In this document: positions 16,725 through 25,885 of the stretch, one piece after another
Layout of the letters: each line of letters starts with the position of its first letter
How positions within the stretch are numbered: position 1 is the first letter of the stretch
The notes under the pieces: generated by a model
Databases searched by the model: none
What the model was told of the DNA's origin: nothing
The model's input: only the letters and a program-made list of their open reading frames with translations
Source: Bacteroidota bacterium
GTDB taxonomy: Bacteria; Bacteroidota; Bacteroidia; NS11-12g; UBA955
Assembly (NCBI GenBank): GCA_027490055.1
Contig: JAIXYV010000076.1
Span: 1 to 32,492 of the forward strand
Direction: 5' to 3'
Length of the DNA stretch: 32,492 nt
Program-made: the position numbers and the translations under genes

Positions 16725-19649
16725 ATGAAAAAACTACTACTAATTCTCTTTTTTGCTTCTCCTTTCCTTTCTATCATTGCGCAGCGAATTGCGGGTAGTG
16801 ACATTTACTATAAACGAACAGGCAACAGACAATATTCGGTGACGGCAGTGGTGTATCGCGAGTGCGATTCTGACCCATTAACGAGCATTAGCGGGTATGT
16901 TTATGCTGGCAATATCTCAATGAATCTACCTTTCAGCAGGGTTGCCATTCAGAAGATTAATGATACATGCAATCAGCCTTGCCAGAACCTTAACGATTAT
17001 TCAAATGCAGGCTTTGAGCGACACACTTATGTTGCTAACGTCGACTTCAACGATAATTCCTATAAAAGCTTCCTCTCCTTTTGTCAAGTTAGTTTTGCCA
17101 TTCGTCAGGGCGGCAGAGATAACCGCACTACCACTACTCCTGCAGGCATGTATTACAACGAAGCCATTGTCAATATTTGCGATTCAACCCTTAGCAATAC
17201 ATCGCCCAGGTTTAGCATGGATCCGAAGTTCAAAGCGGCCGCTAACTGGACCCTAGAATACAGTCCGGGACCCATAGACACCATGGACTTCGACTCACTG
17301 GCATTTGAGTTAGTCGATATACAATCTGCTTACCAAACTGTTTTAGGATTCAATTCTCCATTTAGATATGATATTCCTTTAACTGGCTATTGTCCGCCCA
17401 ACAACACCATTTGCACTGCAATTCCAACAGCGAAACCCGCCAGAGGTTTTTACTTTGACAGAGCACGTTGTCAAATCATCTTTACGCCAACTAATATTGG
17501 CGAATTGGGGTATGTCCGCATCAAGGTCAGCGAATACCGAAGAGTCAATAACAAGATGGTGTATCTGGGCTCCGTTTTCCGTGAGATGCTGGTCAATGTC
17601 GTTGGCAGAACCAATGCACCTCCTTACTTCAGTACCTCTAATTCGAGCGCAGCCATCGACAATTGTTCAGGCATCTTTAATCTGAACTTAAAAGCCAAAG
17701 ACGATCCTTTTTTACCGAATCAAACTACACCCGACACGACCAATATATTTTATGATCGTGCTTACCAGACCGCCACATATACCCCTAACTACAGTCAAAG
17801 AGAAGCTTCAGCGCTCATAGCTTTAAAGAACAAAGCAGGCACCAGCAGAGCTCAGTTATTTACAGTGGGCATCTCCGACCAGCAATGCAATATCGGACTG
17901 GTGAGTCGCTCTTACCTTGTAAGACAATATCCTGTTGTCGACTATACCCCAAACTACAAAATAGACACCTGCAATATGCTAAGTGCAGATGTTACTTTAA
18001 AAGATAGCACCCTGACCAAATCAGGCTATACCATCGTGATAGAGCCTAATGGCCTTAACAAGATCATCAATGGCAAATACCCATTGAATCAAAATGGACG
18101 CTACATCTTACAATACAATTATACCTCAACAGGCAATTTCTGCAATACCATTAAATACGACACTTTTTACATCAACAATGCTTTTCCGAAACCTGAACTG
18201 AATCAGAAAAGCGACACGATTGTCTGTCGTTCCACCCCAGTGAATTTAAATTTCAGACCTTCGGGTATTAAAGATTTAGTGTCGTGGACCTGGTATAGAA
18301 ACGACAGCATCATCAATACCACGGACAGTGCTATTACTTATCCGTTATACAGCAACTCATTGTTCAAACTCGAGTTAAACAATTCAAAAGCCTGTCAAAG
18401 CAGTCGCGCATATACCTTTATCATGAGGACACTCAATCAGAACATTTTACCAATTAACCAATTAAAAATTTGTTCAGGAATCGACACTACGATTGGAGCG
18501 TACAGTCTTAATCTCAAAGACCCTGTTAGTTATAAATGGATGTACAATGGCGATACGGTGATGCAGAGTTCTAACCTCTTTTCATTCAAAACCCATGGCC
18601 CCTTAAGCACTAAAACTTTGTCGGTGTATGCGGTAGATGACAACCATTGCGAGGTTGTTGATTCTTTCCCTATCAGCACTTATAGTCAGCCAAGTTATGT
18701 GGTGCATTACGACAAACCTGGCTTTTGCAAAGACTCCTGGGTAGAATTTAGAATCGATAGTTTAACAACTAAGAACATCAAACAGATTCGCTGGTCGACG
18801 CCAAGCTATATCCTTGCTACTAACACAATGATGATAAGACGTATTGTAGACAATATTCCTACACAATTATTAAGCTATGTTTTAGACAGCAACAATTGCA
18901 TTCACAGAGACACTCAAACGATAGTACCATTGATAATTCCAGATGTTACAATCAGCAATATCAACAGTCAATATTGTCCGGATCAACCCATCACAGCTAT
19001 CGCTAAAATCAACAAAGGTTACAGTGCCAATATCAATTGGTATCTCAATAATACACTGGTAAAAACCGGAGATACTTTTTACAGCACCAAAGCACTGAGC
19101 AATGGCATAATCCATCTTCGTGTTAACAATGCCAATGCTTGTTTCGACAGCGACTCAGGAACTTTCACCATTCTACCATATCCAAGATTCAACATCATTG
19201 GAGATACGCTTTACAATTACCGCAACAGAATTGATTTACGAGCAGACAGAACTTTATCGAATTATTACTGGTCGACCGGCAGTGGCTTACCAAACATTAC
19301 ACCTTGGGCCAGCGACTTCGGCCCCCCAGGCAGGTATCGTATTTGGTTACGGTCGTATAACCGTTTAGGCTGTTCAACCTTCGACACCGTGTACATCAGA
19401 ACGGATGCTTATACAGATATTGAGCAAGTCACAAAAGGCCGATTGATTATTTATCCAAATCCAGCCGAGCATGTTTTAAGAATTGAGAGCACGCAAGCTG
19501 CAGCTTACCGACTCATGGATATTGAAGGCAGGGAACTGATGAAAGGCGAGTTGGAAACTGGCACTGCTACGATTGATATCTCCTCATTGAGTAAAGGCAT
19601 TTATCTGATAGAAAGTGGAGGACAAATCATTAAATTTGCCAAGCAATAG
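16725..19649 (+). CDS. Large secreted adhesin-like surface protein with T9SS sorting domain (paralogue 1)
   Basis: The 974-aa protein starts with a signal peptide (MKKLLLILFFASPFLSIIAQ). Next comes AGSDIYYKRTGNRQYSVTAV with VYREC, the opening of a domain family common in large Bacteroidota surface and gliding-associated proteins. Around residues 222-300 lie CPPNN, ARGFYFD, IIFTPTNIG and VSEYRR. The centre is a series of Cys-bearing, beta-rich Ig/PKD-like units (for example SWTWYRNDS and SYKWMYNGD, a repeated W-Y-N-D/G pattern). The C-terminus has IYPNP and a type A sorting domain. It probably acts outside the cell in adhesion or surface structure; there is no catalytic motif. A paralogue follows 37 nt downstream, and the two share the N-terminal domain throughout. 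Confidence 0.82.
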   Translation: MKKLLLILFFASPFLSIIAQRIAGSDIYYKRTGNRQYSVTAVVYRECDSDPLTSISGYVYAGNISMNLPFSRVAIQKINDTCNQPCQNLNDYSNAGFERHTYVANVDFNDNSYKSFLSFCQVSFAIRQGGRDNRTTTTPAGMYYNEAIVNICDSTLSNTSPRFSMDPKFKAAANWTLEYSPGPIDTMDFDSLAFELVDIQSAYQTVLGFNSPFRYDIPLTGYCPPNNTICTAIPTAKPARGFYFDRARCQIIFTPTNIGELGYVRIKVSEYRRVNNKMVYLGSVFREMLVNVVGRTNAPPYFSTSNSSAAIDNCSGIFNLNLKAKDDPFLPNQTTPDTTNIFYDRAYQTATYTPNYSQREASALIALKNKAGTSRAQLFTVGISDQQCNIGLVSRSYLVRQYPVVDYTPNYKIDTCNMLSADVTLKDSTLTKSGYTIVIEPNGLNKIINGKYPLNQNGRYILQYNYTSTGNFCNTIKYDTFYINNAFPKPELNQKSDTIVCRSTPVNLNFRPSGIKDLVSWTWYRNDSIINTTDSAITYPLYSNSLFKLELNNSKACQSSRAYTFIMRTLNQNILPINQLKICSGIDTTIGAYSLNLKDPVSYKWMYNGDTVMQSSNLFSFKTHGPLSTKTLSVYAVDDNHCEVVDSFPISTYSQPSYVVHYDKPGFCKDSWVEFRIDSLTTKNIKQIRWSTPSYILATNTMMIRRIVDNIPTQLLSYVLDSNNCIHRDTQTIVPLIIPDVTISNINSQYCPDQPITAIAKINKGYSANINWYLNNTLVKTGDTFYSTKALSNGIIHLRVNNANACFDSDSGTFTILPYPRFNIIGDTLYNYRNRIDLRADRTLSNYYWSTGSGLPNITPWASDFGPPGRYRIWLRSYNRLGCSTFDTVYIRTDAYTDIEQVTKGRLIIYPNPAEHVLRIESTQAAAYRLMDIEGRELMKGELETGTATIDISSLSKGIYLIESGGQIIKFAKQ

Positions 19650-19686
19650 GCAACTATTCAGACTGTTTACGTGTCTATCCAATTGA

Positions 19687-22398
19687 ATGAAAAAACTATT
19701 ACTATCCTTTTGTCTTTTTCAGTTATCAGGACTATGGGCACAGAAATTTGCGGGCGGAGAAATCTATTACGAGCAGCTGAGCAGCAAGAAATATAAAGTG
19801 ACGGCACAGGTTTACAGAGTTTGTTCGGACAGCAGTTTAAACAGTTTGAATGGCTTTGTCATATCTGATAGTTTTAAAACTTCTATGAACTTTAAAAGAG
19901 TGTCGATTGCGCGCATCAATGACACTTGTGGTAATCCATGTAATGTACAGAATAAATCGTCTAATCCTGGATTTGAGAAGCATGTATATGTAGACACTGT
20001 AGATTTCAACAAAGCGCCATTTAATAAATATGTCAAGGCCGGCAATTGCTTTGTCAATTTTGCCATTCAGCAATACAAGAGAGATAGTAGCAGCAACATC
20101 AAAAGTTCAGGCAATAATCTGTTTTATATAGAATCAAAAGTGAATATCTGTTTTAACATCACTAAAAACAAATCTCCGGAATTTGCTTTCGAACCGAAAT
20201 TTTTGACATGTTGTAATCAGCCATTCATCTACAATATGGGCATTATTGATTCGAGTGATGTGGACTCACTGGCTTTAGAACTGGCACCTGTGTTTAGCGA
20301 CTATGCCACTCCCGTGTCATACAATGGCAGTTATACTGCTCAGATTCCCATGACACCTTATTGTCCACCCAATCCAGGTATTATCAATTGCAGAGCATTG
20401 CCAAATGCCAAACCACCACGTGGTTTCTATTTCGATAAAGAAACTGGAGACATCAACTTTACACCCACCAACTGTTATGAAATTGGGGTAATCAGAGTAA
20501 TGGTGAGCGAATACCGCAAAGACAGCACCAACAAGTTTATATTATTAGGTCAGGTTAGCAGAGAAATGCAGGTAAAAGTTAAAATATGCAGCGACAATAA
20601 TCCTCCTTACTTTACGGGTAATAATAAATATTCGGTATGCGAAAACAGTCAGATCTGTTTAACAATAGCGACAAAAGATGACCCATATCTCCCAACTCAG
20701 ACAAAGCCCGATACTATAAGCGTTTTATGGAACCAAGGTATTTCCGGGGCGACTTGTAAAGTAAAAGACCCAAGTGCCAGAGAAAAAGAAATGGAATTTT
20801 GCTGGAAAACACCTTACTCGCAAGCCCCTACCTATAACCGTTTTGCTGTGATAGCTTACGACAAGATGTGCAATATTGGCATGAGTAGTAAAGGTTATTT
20901 CATCTCTAAAAAACCATTGGCTAAAACAGAGAGAGTATATACCATTGATCAATGCTCACAGTTAAAATACCAGATCAAGCCAATAGACAGCATCAATACC
21001 CCATTAAATAAATACAGCTATATCACCACCATAGCAGCGGCTGATAATCCGACAAAAACGCTGTTCACCAGCTATAAAAACATTGATTCGTTTAAAGCAC
21101 CCTACAGAGGTAAATACCTCATCAAAACTCAAACGAACAATCTTAATTTCAATTGCCCATCAAACACTATAGACACGATAGAATTATTTACGGCAAAAGC
21201 TGTGGTGGTAAGCACCAAAGACACTTTAGTCTGTCAGGGCGATTCCCTATTTCTTAGTCCGTATAACGACAATTTCAGCCAATACCGATTCAAGTGGTAT
21301 GACAGTGATTTTGGAAAAGCAGTAGCAGATACCCAGGCTATTTATGCTTGCAAACAAAATGGTTTAACTAAAAAAATCCGTTATGAAATCACCCTAAACA
21401 AAGGTTGCGTTTATCAGGATAGCTTTACGATGACCAGTCGCGGTGCCTTTAGCATACAACCCAATGGCAAGAACCATACCCTGTGCAGTGGCGTTATAGA
21501 CACATTAATCGCCAGTAATTTCAAGGGCACAGCACCATTTAATTTAGAATGGACTGTAGATGGACAGTTAACATCAGGCAATGACACCTTTAGCATACGA
21601 TTATACAAAGATGCCACCATTAAATTGCGTGTCAGTGATATTACAGGTTGTGCGGCAGAGGACACCATTCGTATCCATGTTATCCCATTGCCTAAAATAG
21701 GATTATCAGACACTACGCTTTGTTATAATGACACAGCCATCATCAAGAGTCAGCTCAGCATCAAAGACCCCAACTTTAGTTACGAGTGGTTGGTGGATAA
21801 TGTGCTAAGTCAGCAAAAAACAGACTCATTGCGATTGATTGTAAAAGGCAATCACACCCTTCAATTCACTGTAAAAAGCAGTGGAGCTTGCCGCAACACC
21901 AAGATGGCGATTGTGACTTTCAAGCCATTGCCGGTAGTGCAAATAGTAGGCGACACTGTATTCAACAAAGCGCATTTAATTGTATTGAGCGCGAGCAAGG
22001 ATTACAGCAGTTATCGCTGGTCTAACAATGCCACTGGCAAAACCAATACCTTCTGGGCCTACAGTTTGGGCAATCCAGGTGTGTACAGCATCAAACTCGA
22101 GGTGACCGACAGCAACGGCTGCAAGAGCACTGAGACGCATTGGTTTAGAACCAATGGCTTGACGGGGATAGATAACCATGTGGGTAATTTATGGCACATC
22201 TACCCTAATCCGGGCAGTGGGCAATTTACGGTTGAGGCATTGGAAGATATCGCAATGGAAGTGTACAGCAGTGATGGCAGATTAGTCAAAAAACTGAATT
22301 TAAATTTCGGGTTAAATCAGGTCGACTTAAGCGAACTGAGCACTGGATATTACCATTTGCGCAGTGGCAATTTTGGCAGCGTCTTAATGATTGAATAA
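19687..22398 (+). CDS. Large secreted adhesin-like surface protein with T9SS sorting domain (paralogue 2)
   Basis: The 903-aa protein has a signal peptide (MKKLLLSFCLFQLSGLWAQ) and the same N-terminal domain as its upstream neighbour: AGGEIYYEQLSSKKYKVTAQ with VYRVC, RINDTCGNPC, then CPPNPG, PPRGFYFD, INFTPTNCYE, VSEYRK and NPPYFTG. Beta-rich units with FKWYDSD, LEWTVDG, YEWLVDN and YRWSNNA follow, each carrying the Trp of an Ig/PKD-like strand. The tail holds IYPNPGSGQF and a type A sorting domain. It is clearly a tandem duplicate that has diverged strongly from the first copy in the middle part. It most likely shares that gene's promoter. Function is inferred as surface adhesin only. Confidence 0.82.
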   Translation: MKKLLLSFCLFQLSGLWAQKFAGGEIYYEQLSSKKYKVTAQVYRVCSDSSLNSLNGFVISDSFKTSMNFKRVSIARINDTCGNPCNVQNKSSNPGFEKHVYVDTVDFNKAPFNKYVKAGNCFVNFAIQQYKRDSSSNIKSSGNNLFYIESKVNICFNITKNKSPEFAFEPKFLTCCNQPFIYNMGIIDSSDVDSLALELAPVFSDYATPVSYNGSYTAQIPMTPYCPPNPGIINCRALPNAKPPRGFYFDKETGDINFTPTNCYEIGVIRVMVSEYRKDSTNKFILLGQVSREMQVKVKICSDNNPPYFTGNNKYSVCENSQICLTIATKDDPYLPTQTKPDTISVLWNQGISGATCKVKDPSAREKEMEFCWKTPYSQAPTYNRFAVIAYDKMCNIGMSSKGYFISKKPLAKTERVYTIDQCSQLKYQIKPIDSINTPLNKYSYITTIAAADNPTKTLFTSYKNIDSFKAPYRGKYLIKTQTNNLNFNCPSNTIDTIELFTAKAVVVSTKDTLVCQGDSLFLSPYNDNFSQYRFKWYDSDFGKAVADTQAIYACKQNGLTKKIRYEITLNKGCVYQDSFTMTSRGAFSIQPNGKNHTLCSGVIDTLIASNFKGTAPFNLEWTVDGQLTSGNDTFSIRLYKDATIKLRVSDITGCAAEDTIRIHVIPLPKIGLSDTTLCYNDTAIIKSQLSIKDPNFSYEWLVDNVLSQQKTDSLRLIVKGNHTLQFTVKSSGACRNTKMAIVTFKPLPVVQIVGDTVFNKAHLIVLSASKDYSSYRWSNNATGKTNTFWAYSLGNPGVYSIKLEVTDSNGCKSTETHWFRTNGLTGIDNHVGNLWHIYPNPGSGQFTVEALEDIAMEVYSSDGRLVKKLNLNFGLNQVDLSELSTGYYHLRSGNFGSVLMIE

Positions 22399-22456
22399 TC
22401 AAAATTTTGCTTAAAAATTGTTGAAACATCGGCTTCTTTCAGATGCTTAAAAAGCG

Positions 22457-22464
22457 TATTTTTG
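22457..22464 (+). promoter_or_regulatory. -7 box for purL
   Basis: TATTTTTG matches TAnnTTTG and ends 7 nt before the purL ATG at 22472, predicting an almost leaderless transcript. No PurR-type or purine riboswitch structure was recognised in the 73-nt gap. Confidence 0.5.
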
Positions 22465-22471
22465 CAGCAAA

Positions 22472-24679
22472 ATGGAAGCAACCTTAGAACAAGCGCAGCA
22501 ATTGGGATTATTACCAGAAGAATTTGACAAAATCAAAAGTATTCTCGGTCGCACCCCTAACTTCACTGAACTCAGCATTTACTCCGTTATGTGGAGTGAG
22601 CATTGCTCATATAAAAACTCTATTACCTGGTTAAAGACCTTACCTAAAGAAGGTCCCGCCATGCTGGCAAAAGCCGGTGAAGAGAATGCTGGTCTCGTTG
22701 ACATCGGTGATGGCTTAGCGGTTTGTTTTAAAATTGAATCTCACAACCACCCTTCAGCTATTGAGCCATACCAAGGTGCAGCAACAGGTGTGGGCGGTAT
22801 CAACAGAGATATTTTCTCTATGGGTGCCCGTCCGATTGCTCAACTAAACTCTTTGCGTTTCGGCAATATCGACACCGCCAGAACCAAATGGTTATTGAAA
22901 GGTGTGACAAAAGGTATCGGCGATTATGGCAATGCCTTTGGTATTCCAACCGTTGGTGGCGAAGTGTATTTTGACGATTGTTACGAAACCAATATCCTGG
23001 TAAATGCCATGAGTGTTGGTATCGCTAAAGTAGGTACTACCATTTCTGCGATTGCAGAAGGTGAAGGCAACCCTGTATACATCTTCGGTGCTGCAACAGG
23101 CAAAGACGGTATTCACGGTGCAGCATTTGCAAGTAAAGACATTTCAGAAGACAGCGTTAAAGATTTGCCAAGTGTGCAAGTAGGCGATCCATTCTGGGAA
23201 AAATTGATTCTTGAAGCGTCAATGGAACTGATCCAAACAGGTGCTATCATTGGTATGCAAGACATGGGTGCAGCGGGTATCACTTGTAGCACCAGCGAAA
23301 TGGCAGCAAAGAGCGGTACAGGTATGTTGATTCACCTCGATAAAGTTCCGCTTCGTCAGGAGAACATGAAAGGCTGGGAAATCCTTCTTTCAGAAAGTCA
23401 GGAGCGCATGTTGGTGATTCTTGAAAAAGGCACAGAACACAAAGCAGAAGCCATCTTCAAAAAATGGGAACTGACCTACGCACAGATTGGTGAAGTAACC
23501 AATACCGGCAGAGTGCAGTATTATATGAATGGTGAACTGGAAGCGGATATTCCGGCGGAAAGTTTAGCTTTGGGTGGTGGCGCTCCGGTATACAAACGAG
23601 AGTGGACTGAGCCGACCTATTTCGAAAAAATCAAAGCTTATAACATCGACCACGTATCAGTTCCATCTGATTTAAAAGCGGTGGCCGAGTTCTTATTACA
23701 AGAGCCAAATATTGCTTCAAAACGTTGGGTATTTAACCAATACGATAGTATGGTAGGTACAGTGAATCAAAGCACCAATATTGCCAGCGATGCTGCAGTT
23801 GTTAAAGTAAAAGGTTCTAATAAATCATTGGCTTTAACGGTTGATTGCAACAGCAGATATGTGTATGCCGATCCTGAAACGGGTTGTGCTATAGCTGTAG
23901 CTGAAGCTGCAAGAAATATTGTTTGCACAGGTGGCAGACCATCAGCCATCACCAATTGTTTGAACTTCGGTAATCCATACGATAAAGAAGTATACTACCA
24001 GTTCAAACACAGTATCGATGGTATGGGTAAAGCCTGTTTGAAATTTGGCACACCAGTAACTGGTGGTAACGTAAGTTTCTACAACCAGAGCACTGATGGT
24101 GTAGCAGTATATCCAACCCCAACCATTGGCATGGTAGGCATCATTGAAAAACCAGAACATCATACAGGTTCAGCGTTCCAGAACAATGGCGATTTAATCT
24201 ATCTGGTGGGTGCATCACAAAACGACATCAGCAGCTCGCAGTATCTTGCTAAATACCATAAAGTAAGTCATTCTCCAGCACCTTATTTCGATTTAGATGC
24301 AGAGAAACAATTACAGGACGCTATCTATGCAGCCATTGAAAAATCGATTGTTACTTCTGCTCACGACATCAGCGAAGGTGGTTTATTTATCACTTTAGCG
24401 GAGTCAGCTATGCAAGGCGGCAAAGGCTTTGATGTTTGCACCGATGCTAATTACAGAAAAGACGCCTGGTTATTTGGCGAGGCTCAAAGCAGAGCGGTTA
24501 TTAGTGTAAGTCCGGAAGCCAAAGCTGACTTCGAAGCACATTTTGCAGGCATGCAGGTTCCGGTATTACAGATTGGTACAGTAAAAGGCGACGACATGGT
24601 GATTGACGGCAACAGTTTCGGCACTGTGAATGGTGTAAGAAATCGTTACGACAATGCTTTGGCGGCGAGATTGGGTTAA
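22472..24679 (+). CDS. purL: Phosphoribosylformylglycinamidine synthase subunit PurL
   Basis: At 735 aa this is the small, stand-alone type of PurL. It uses ATP and ammonia to turn FGAR into FGAM, step four of purine synthesis. The N-terminal SVMWSEHCSYKNS (38-50) contains the catalytic-region His (H44). ATP/Mg-binding SHNHPSAIEPYQGAATG and the GGINRDI block follow, and the second half has DCNSRYVYADPETG, GGNVSFYN and SAHDISEGGL. The small type works in a complex with PurS and the glutaminase PurQ; neither is in this window, so they must be encoded elsewhere. The gene stands alone, and a 34-nt palindrome begins 21 nt after its stop. Confidence 0.96.
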   Translation: MEATLEQAQQLGLLPEEFDKIKSILGRTPNFTELSIYSVMWSEHCSYKNSITWLKTLPKEGPAMLAKAGEENAGLVDIGDGLAVCFKIESHNHPSAIEPYQGAATGVGGINRDIFSMGARPIAQLNSLRFGNIDTARTKWLLKGVTKGIGDYGNAFGIPTVGGEVYFDDCYETNILVNAMSVGIAKVGTTISAIAEGEGNPVYIFGAATGKDGIHGAAFASKDISEDSVKDLPSVQVGDPFWEKLILEASMELIQTGAIIGMQDMGAAGITCSTSEMAAKSGTGMLIHLDKVPLRQENMKGWEILLSESQERMLVILEKGTEHKAEAIFKKWELTYAQIGEVTNTGRVQYYMNGELEADIPAESLALGGGAPVYKREWTEPTYFEKIKAYNIDHVSVPSDLKAVAEFLLQEPNIASKRWVFNQYDSMVGTVNQSTNIASDAAVVKVKGSNKSLALTVDCNSRYVYADPETGCAIAVAEAARNIVCTGGRPSAITNCLNFGNPYDKEVYYQFKHSIDGMGKACLKFGTPVTGGNVSFYNQSTDGVAVYPTPTIGMVGIIEKPEHHTGSAFQNNGDLIYLVGASQNDISSSQYLAKYHKVSHSPAPYFDLDAEKQLQDAIYAAIEKSIVTSAHDISEGGLFITLAESAMQGGKGFDVCTDANYRKDAWLFGEAQSRAVISVSPEAKADFEAHFAGMQVPVLQIGTVKGDDMVIDGNSFGTVNGVRNRYDNALAARLG

Positions 24680-24700
24680 GATAATTTTATTTAATACGTC

Positions 24701-24734
24701 TAACCTTTCCAGGGTTTAAACCCTGGAAAGGTTA
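24701..24734. repeat. Perfect 34-nt palindrome, copy A
   Basis: TAACCTTTCCAGGGTTT is directly followed by its reverse complement, giving a 34-nt palindrome with no spacer. The same 34 bases recur exactly at 25810-25843. Its core is related to the element at 11428. It lies after purL and could end transcription, although no T run follows. Confidence 0.9.
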
Positions 24735-24893
24735 ATATGATAACTAAGCATTTAGTCGTTTAAATATCATTCAATCACCTAATTATCAGCACTTTAAAAA
24801 CTATACTTTTTAATTTATCCAAAAACAACATAAGTAACTATTAATCAATTACTTATCCTATAATTCTTCTATTCCCCAGGCCCACTTTTATTA

Positions 24894-24907
24894 TAAAAAG
24901 CCCATTT
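24894..24907. repeat. Left arm of a 14-bp inverted repeat around the barrel gene
   Basis: TAAAAAGCCCATTT here is the exact reverse complement of 25649-25662, just past the stop of the gene it flanks. The similarity goes on with one indel into TATAT. It lies directly upstream of the -7 box. Confidence 0.55.
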
Positions 24908-24908
24908 G

Positions 24909-24916
24909 TATATTTG
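24909..24916 (+). promoter_or_regulatory. -7 box that fixes the start of the barrel gene
   Basis: TATATTTG matches TAnnTTTG and ends 4 nt before the ATG at 24921. A TTG at 24906 could extend the ORF by five codons, but it lies within the promoter, so ATG 24921 is the start. The transcript would be essentially leaderless. Confidence 0.5.
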
Positions 24917-24920
24917 TTTT

Positions 24921-25637
24921 ATGAAACTGAGACTCTTATTACTTGTAACTTTTACTTCTTTAACGCTTCAGGCTCAGAGCGAATGGACTGTAGGTGCTAT
25001 CTTCAGACCTGATGTTGGCAACAGGCATTTGGTTCTCAAAAATGAATCCGGTACCGTACCCAATATCATCGGAATGCGAAACGACAACGAAACATCGAGA
25101 TTGTGTTATACTGCAGGTATTGGCACAAGGTATGATTTGTCGAAAAACCTATTTCTTGAAAGTGGTATTTACATTAGTGATAAAGGCTACCAAACAATTG
25201 CCATTCCTGTTGTCACGTTAACTAATCCTGATCCAGCTATCAATTCTTCGACAATGCAATTTGTTTACCACCATTATTACATTGACATTCCGATAACAGC
25301 ACATTACCAATTCCAATTGAACGATAAAAACCACTTACAAATTGGGGCTGGCATTTGTAACAGCCTAAAAACAGATGTGTATCAAACATCTTATTTCACG
25401 GATGCCTTTGGTGTCACAACCCGCAAGAAATCGACTGACAAAGACCGTTATAATTATCAGACGTATTTGTTGAGCAGTGTTTTCAGTGCACGAATTGAAA
25501 GACATATTACTGAACAATTAAGTGTTTCGCTTGATTTGAGAGGTCAGTATGCTAACAGCACAACCGTTAAAAGTAACAACATCGGAGAACACCGATGGAC
25601 AGCTGGATTGGGTATCGGAACCTGGTGGAAGCTATAA
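24921..25637 (+). CDS. Outer-membrane beta-barrel protein (PorT/PF13568-like)
   Basis: The 238-aa protein has a signal peptide (MKLRLLLLVTFTSLTLQAQ) and then a full-length small barrel: alternating hydrophobic strands such as YTAGIGTRYDL, LFLESGIYISDKG, YYIDIPITAHYQF, HLQIGAGI and a last strand TAGLGIGTWWKL ending in an aromatic pair and Leu. This is the pattern of PF13568-type Bacteroidota barrels. It has no catalytic motif, and the ligand or cargo is unknown. The gene is alone, with about 240 nt of AT-rich non-coding DNA on each side. It is bracketed first by a 14-bp inverted repeat and then by two identical 34-nt palindromes, unlike any other gene here, so it could have arrived as a cassette. 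Confidence 0.8.
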   Translation: MKLRLLLLVTFTSLTLQAQSEWTVGAIFRPDVGNRHLVLKNESGTVPNIIGMRNDNETSRLCYTAGIGTRYDLSKNLFLESGIYISDKGYQTIAIPVVTLTNPDPAINSSTMQFVYHHYYIDIPITAHYQFQLNDKNHLQIGAGICNSLKTDVYQTSYFTDAFGVTTRKKSTDKDRYNYQTYLLSSVFSARIERHITEQLSVSLDLRGQYANSTTVKSNNIGEHRWTAGLGIGTWWKL

Positions 25638-25648
25638 TTCAAAATATA

Positions 25649-25662
25649 AAATGGGCTTTTTA
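25649..25662. repeat. Right arm of the 14-bp inverted repeat around the barrel gene
   Basis: AAATGGGCTTTTTA is the reverse complement of 24894-24907. Part of it also forms a small hairpin, GGCTT (25654-25658) with AAGCC (25662-25666), that may serve as a weak terminator, although no T tail follows. Confidence 0.5.
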
Positions 25663-25807
25663 AGCCTTAATGACAAATCCATCATAGCGTATATTTCTGA
25701 AAATCAGCGACTAATGTAAATACTCATCAAAAACTAATCGCATTTTATTAATATTTGACAATCAGCGAATTAAATAGAAATTAGTGAGTTAATTGCTTGA
25801 TTTTCAT

Positions 25808-25845
25808 CCTAACCTTTCCAGGGTTTAAACCCTGGAAAGGTTAGG
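25808..25845. repeat. Perfect 38-nt palindrome, copy B
   Basis: The 34 bases at 25810-25843 are identical to copy A at 24701-24734. The palindrome here extends two more bases on each side (CC...GG) to 38 nt. It lies 28 nt before the mazG promoter box, in the gap between the barrel gene and mazG. Confidence 0.9.
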
Positions 25846-25872
25846 GGAAATAAAATATCCCCTCCCTTCCAC

Positions 25873-25880
25873 TAACTTTG
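25873..25880 (+). promoter_or_regulatory. -7 box for mazG
   Basis: TAACTTTG matches TAnnTTTG and ends 5 nt before the ATG at 25886. Transcription would start at or next to the start codon. Confidence 0.55.
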
Positions 25881-25885
25881 CCCCC

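Noticed and set aside
24906-24920. TTG start extending the barrel protein by five residues
   Set aside because: The TTG lies within the TAnnTTTG box, and the ATG at 24921 gives a standard signal peptide.
24701-25843. The two 34-nt palindromes as a CRISPR array
   Set aside because: They are about 1.1 kb apart with a gene between them, are fully palindromic, and no cas gene is present.
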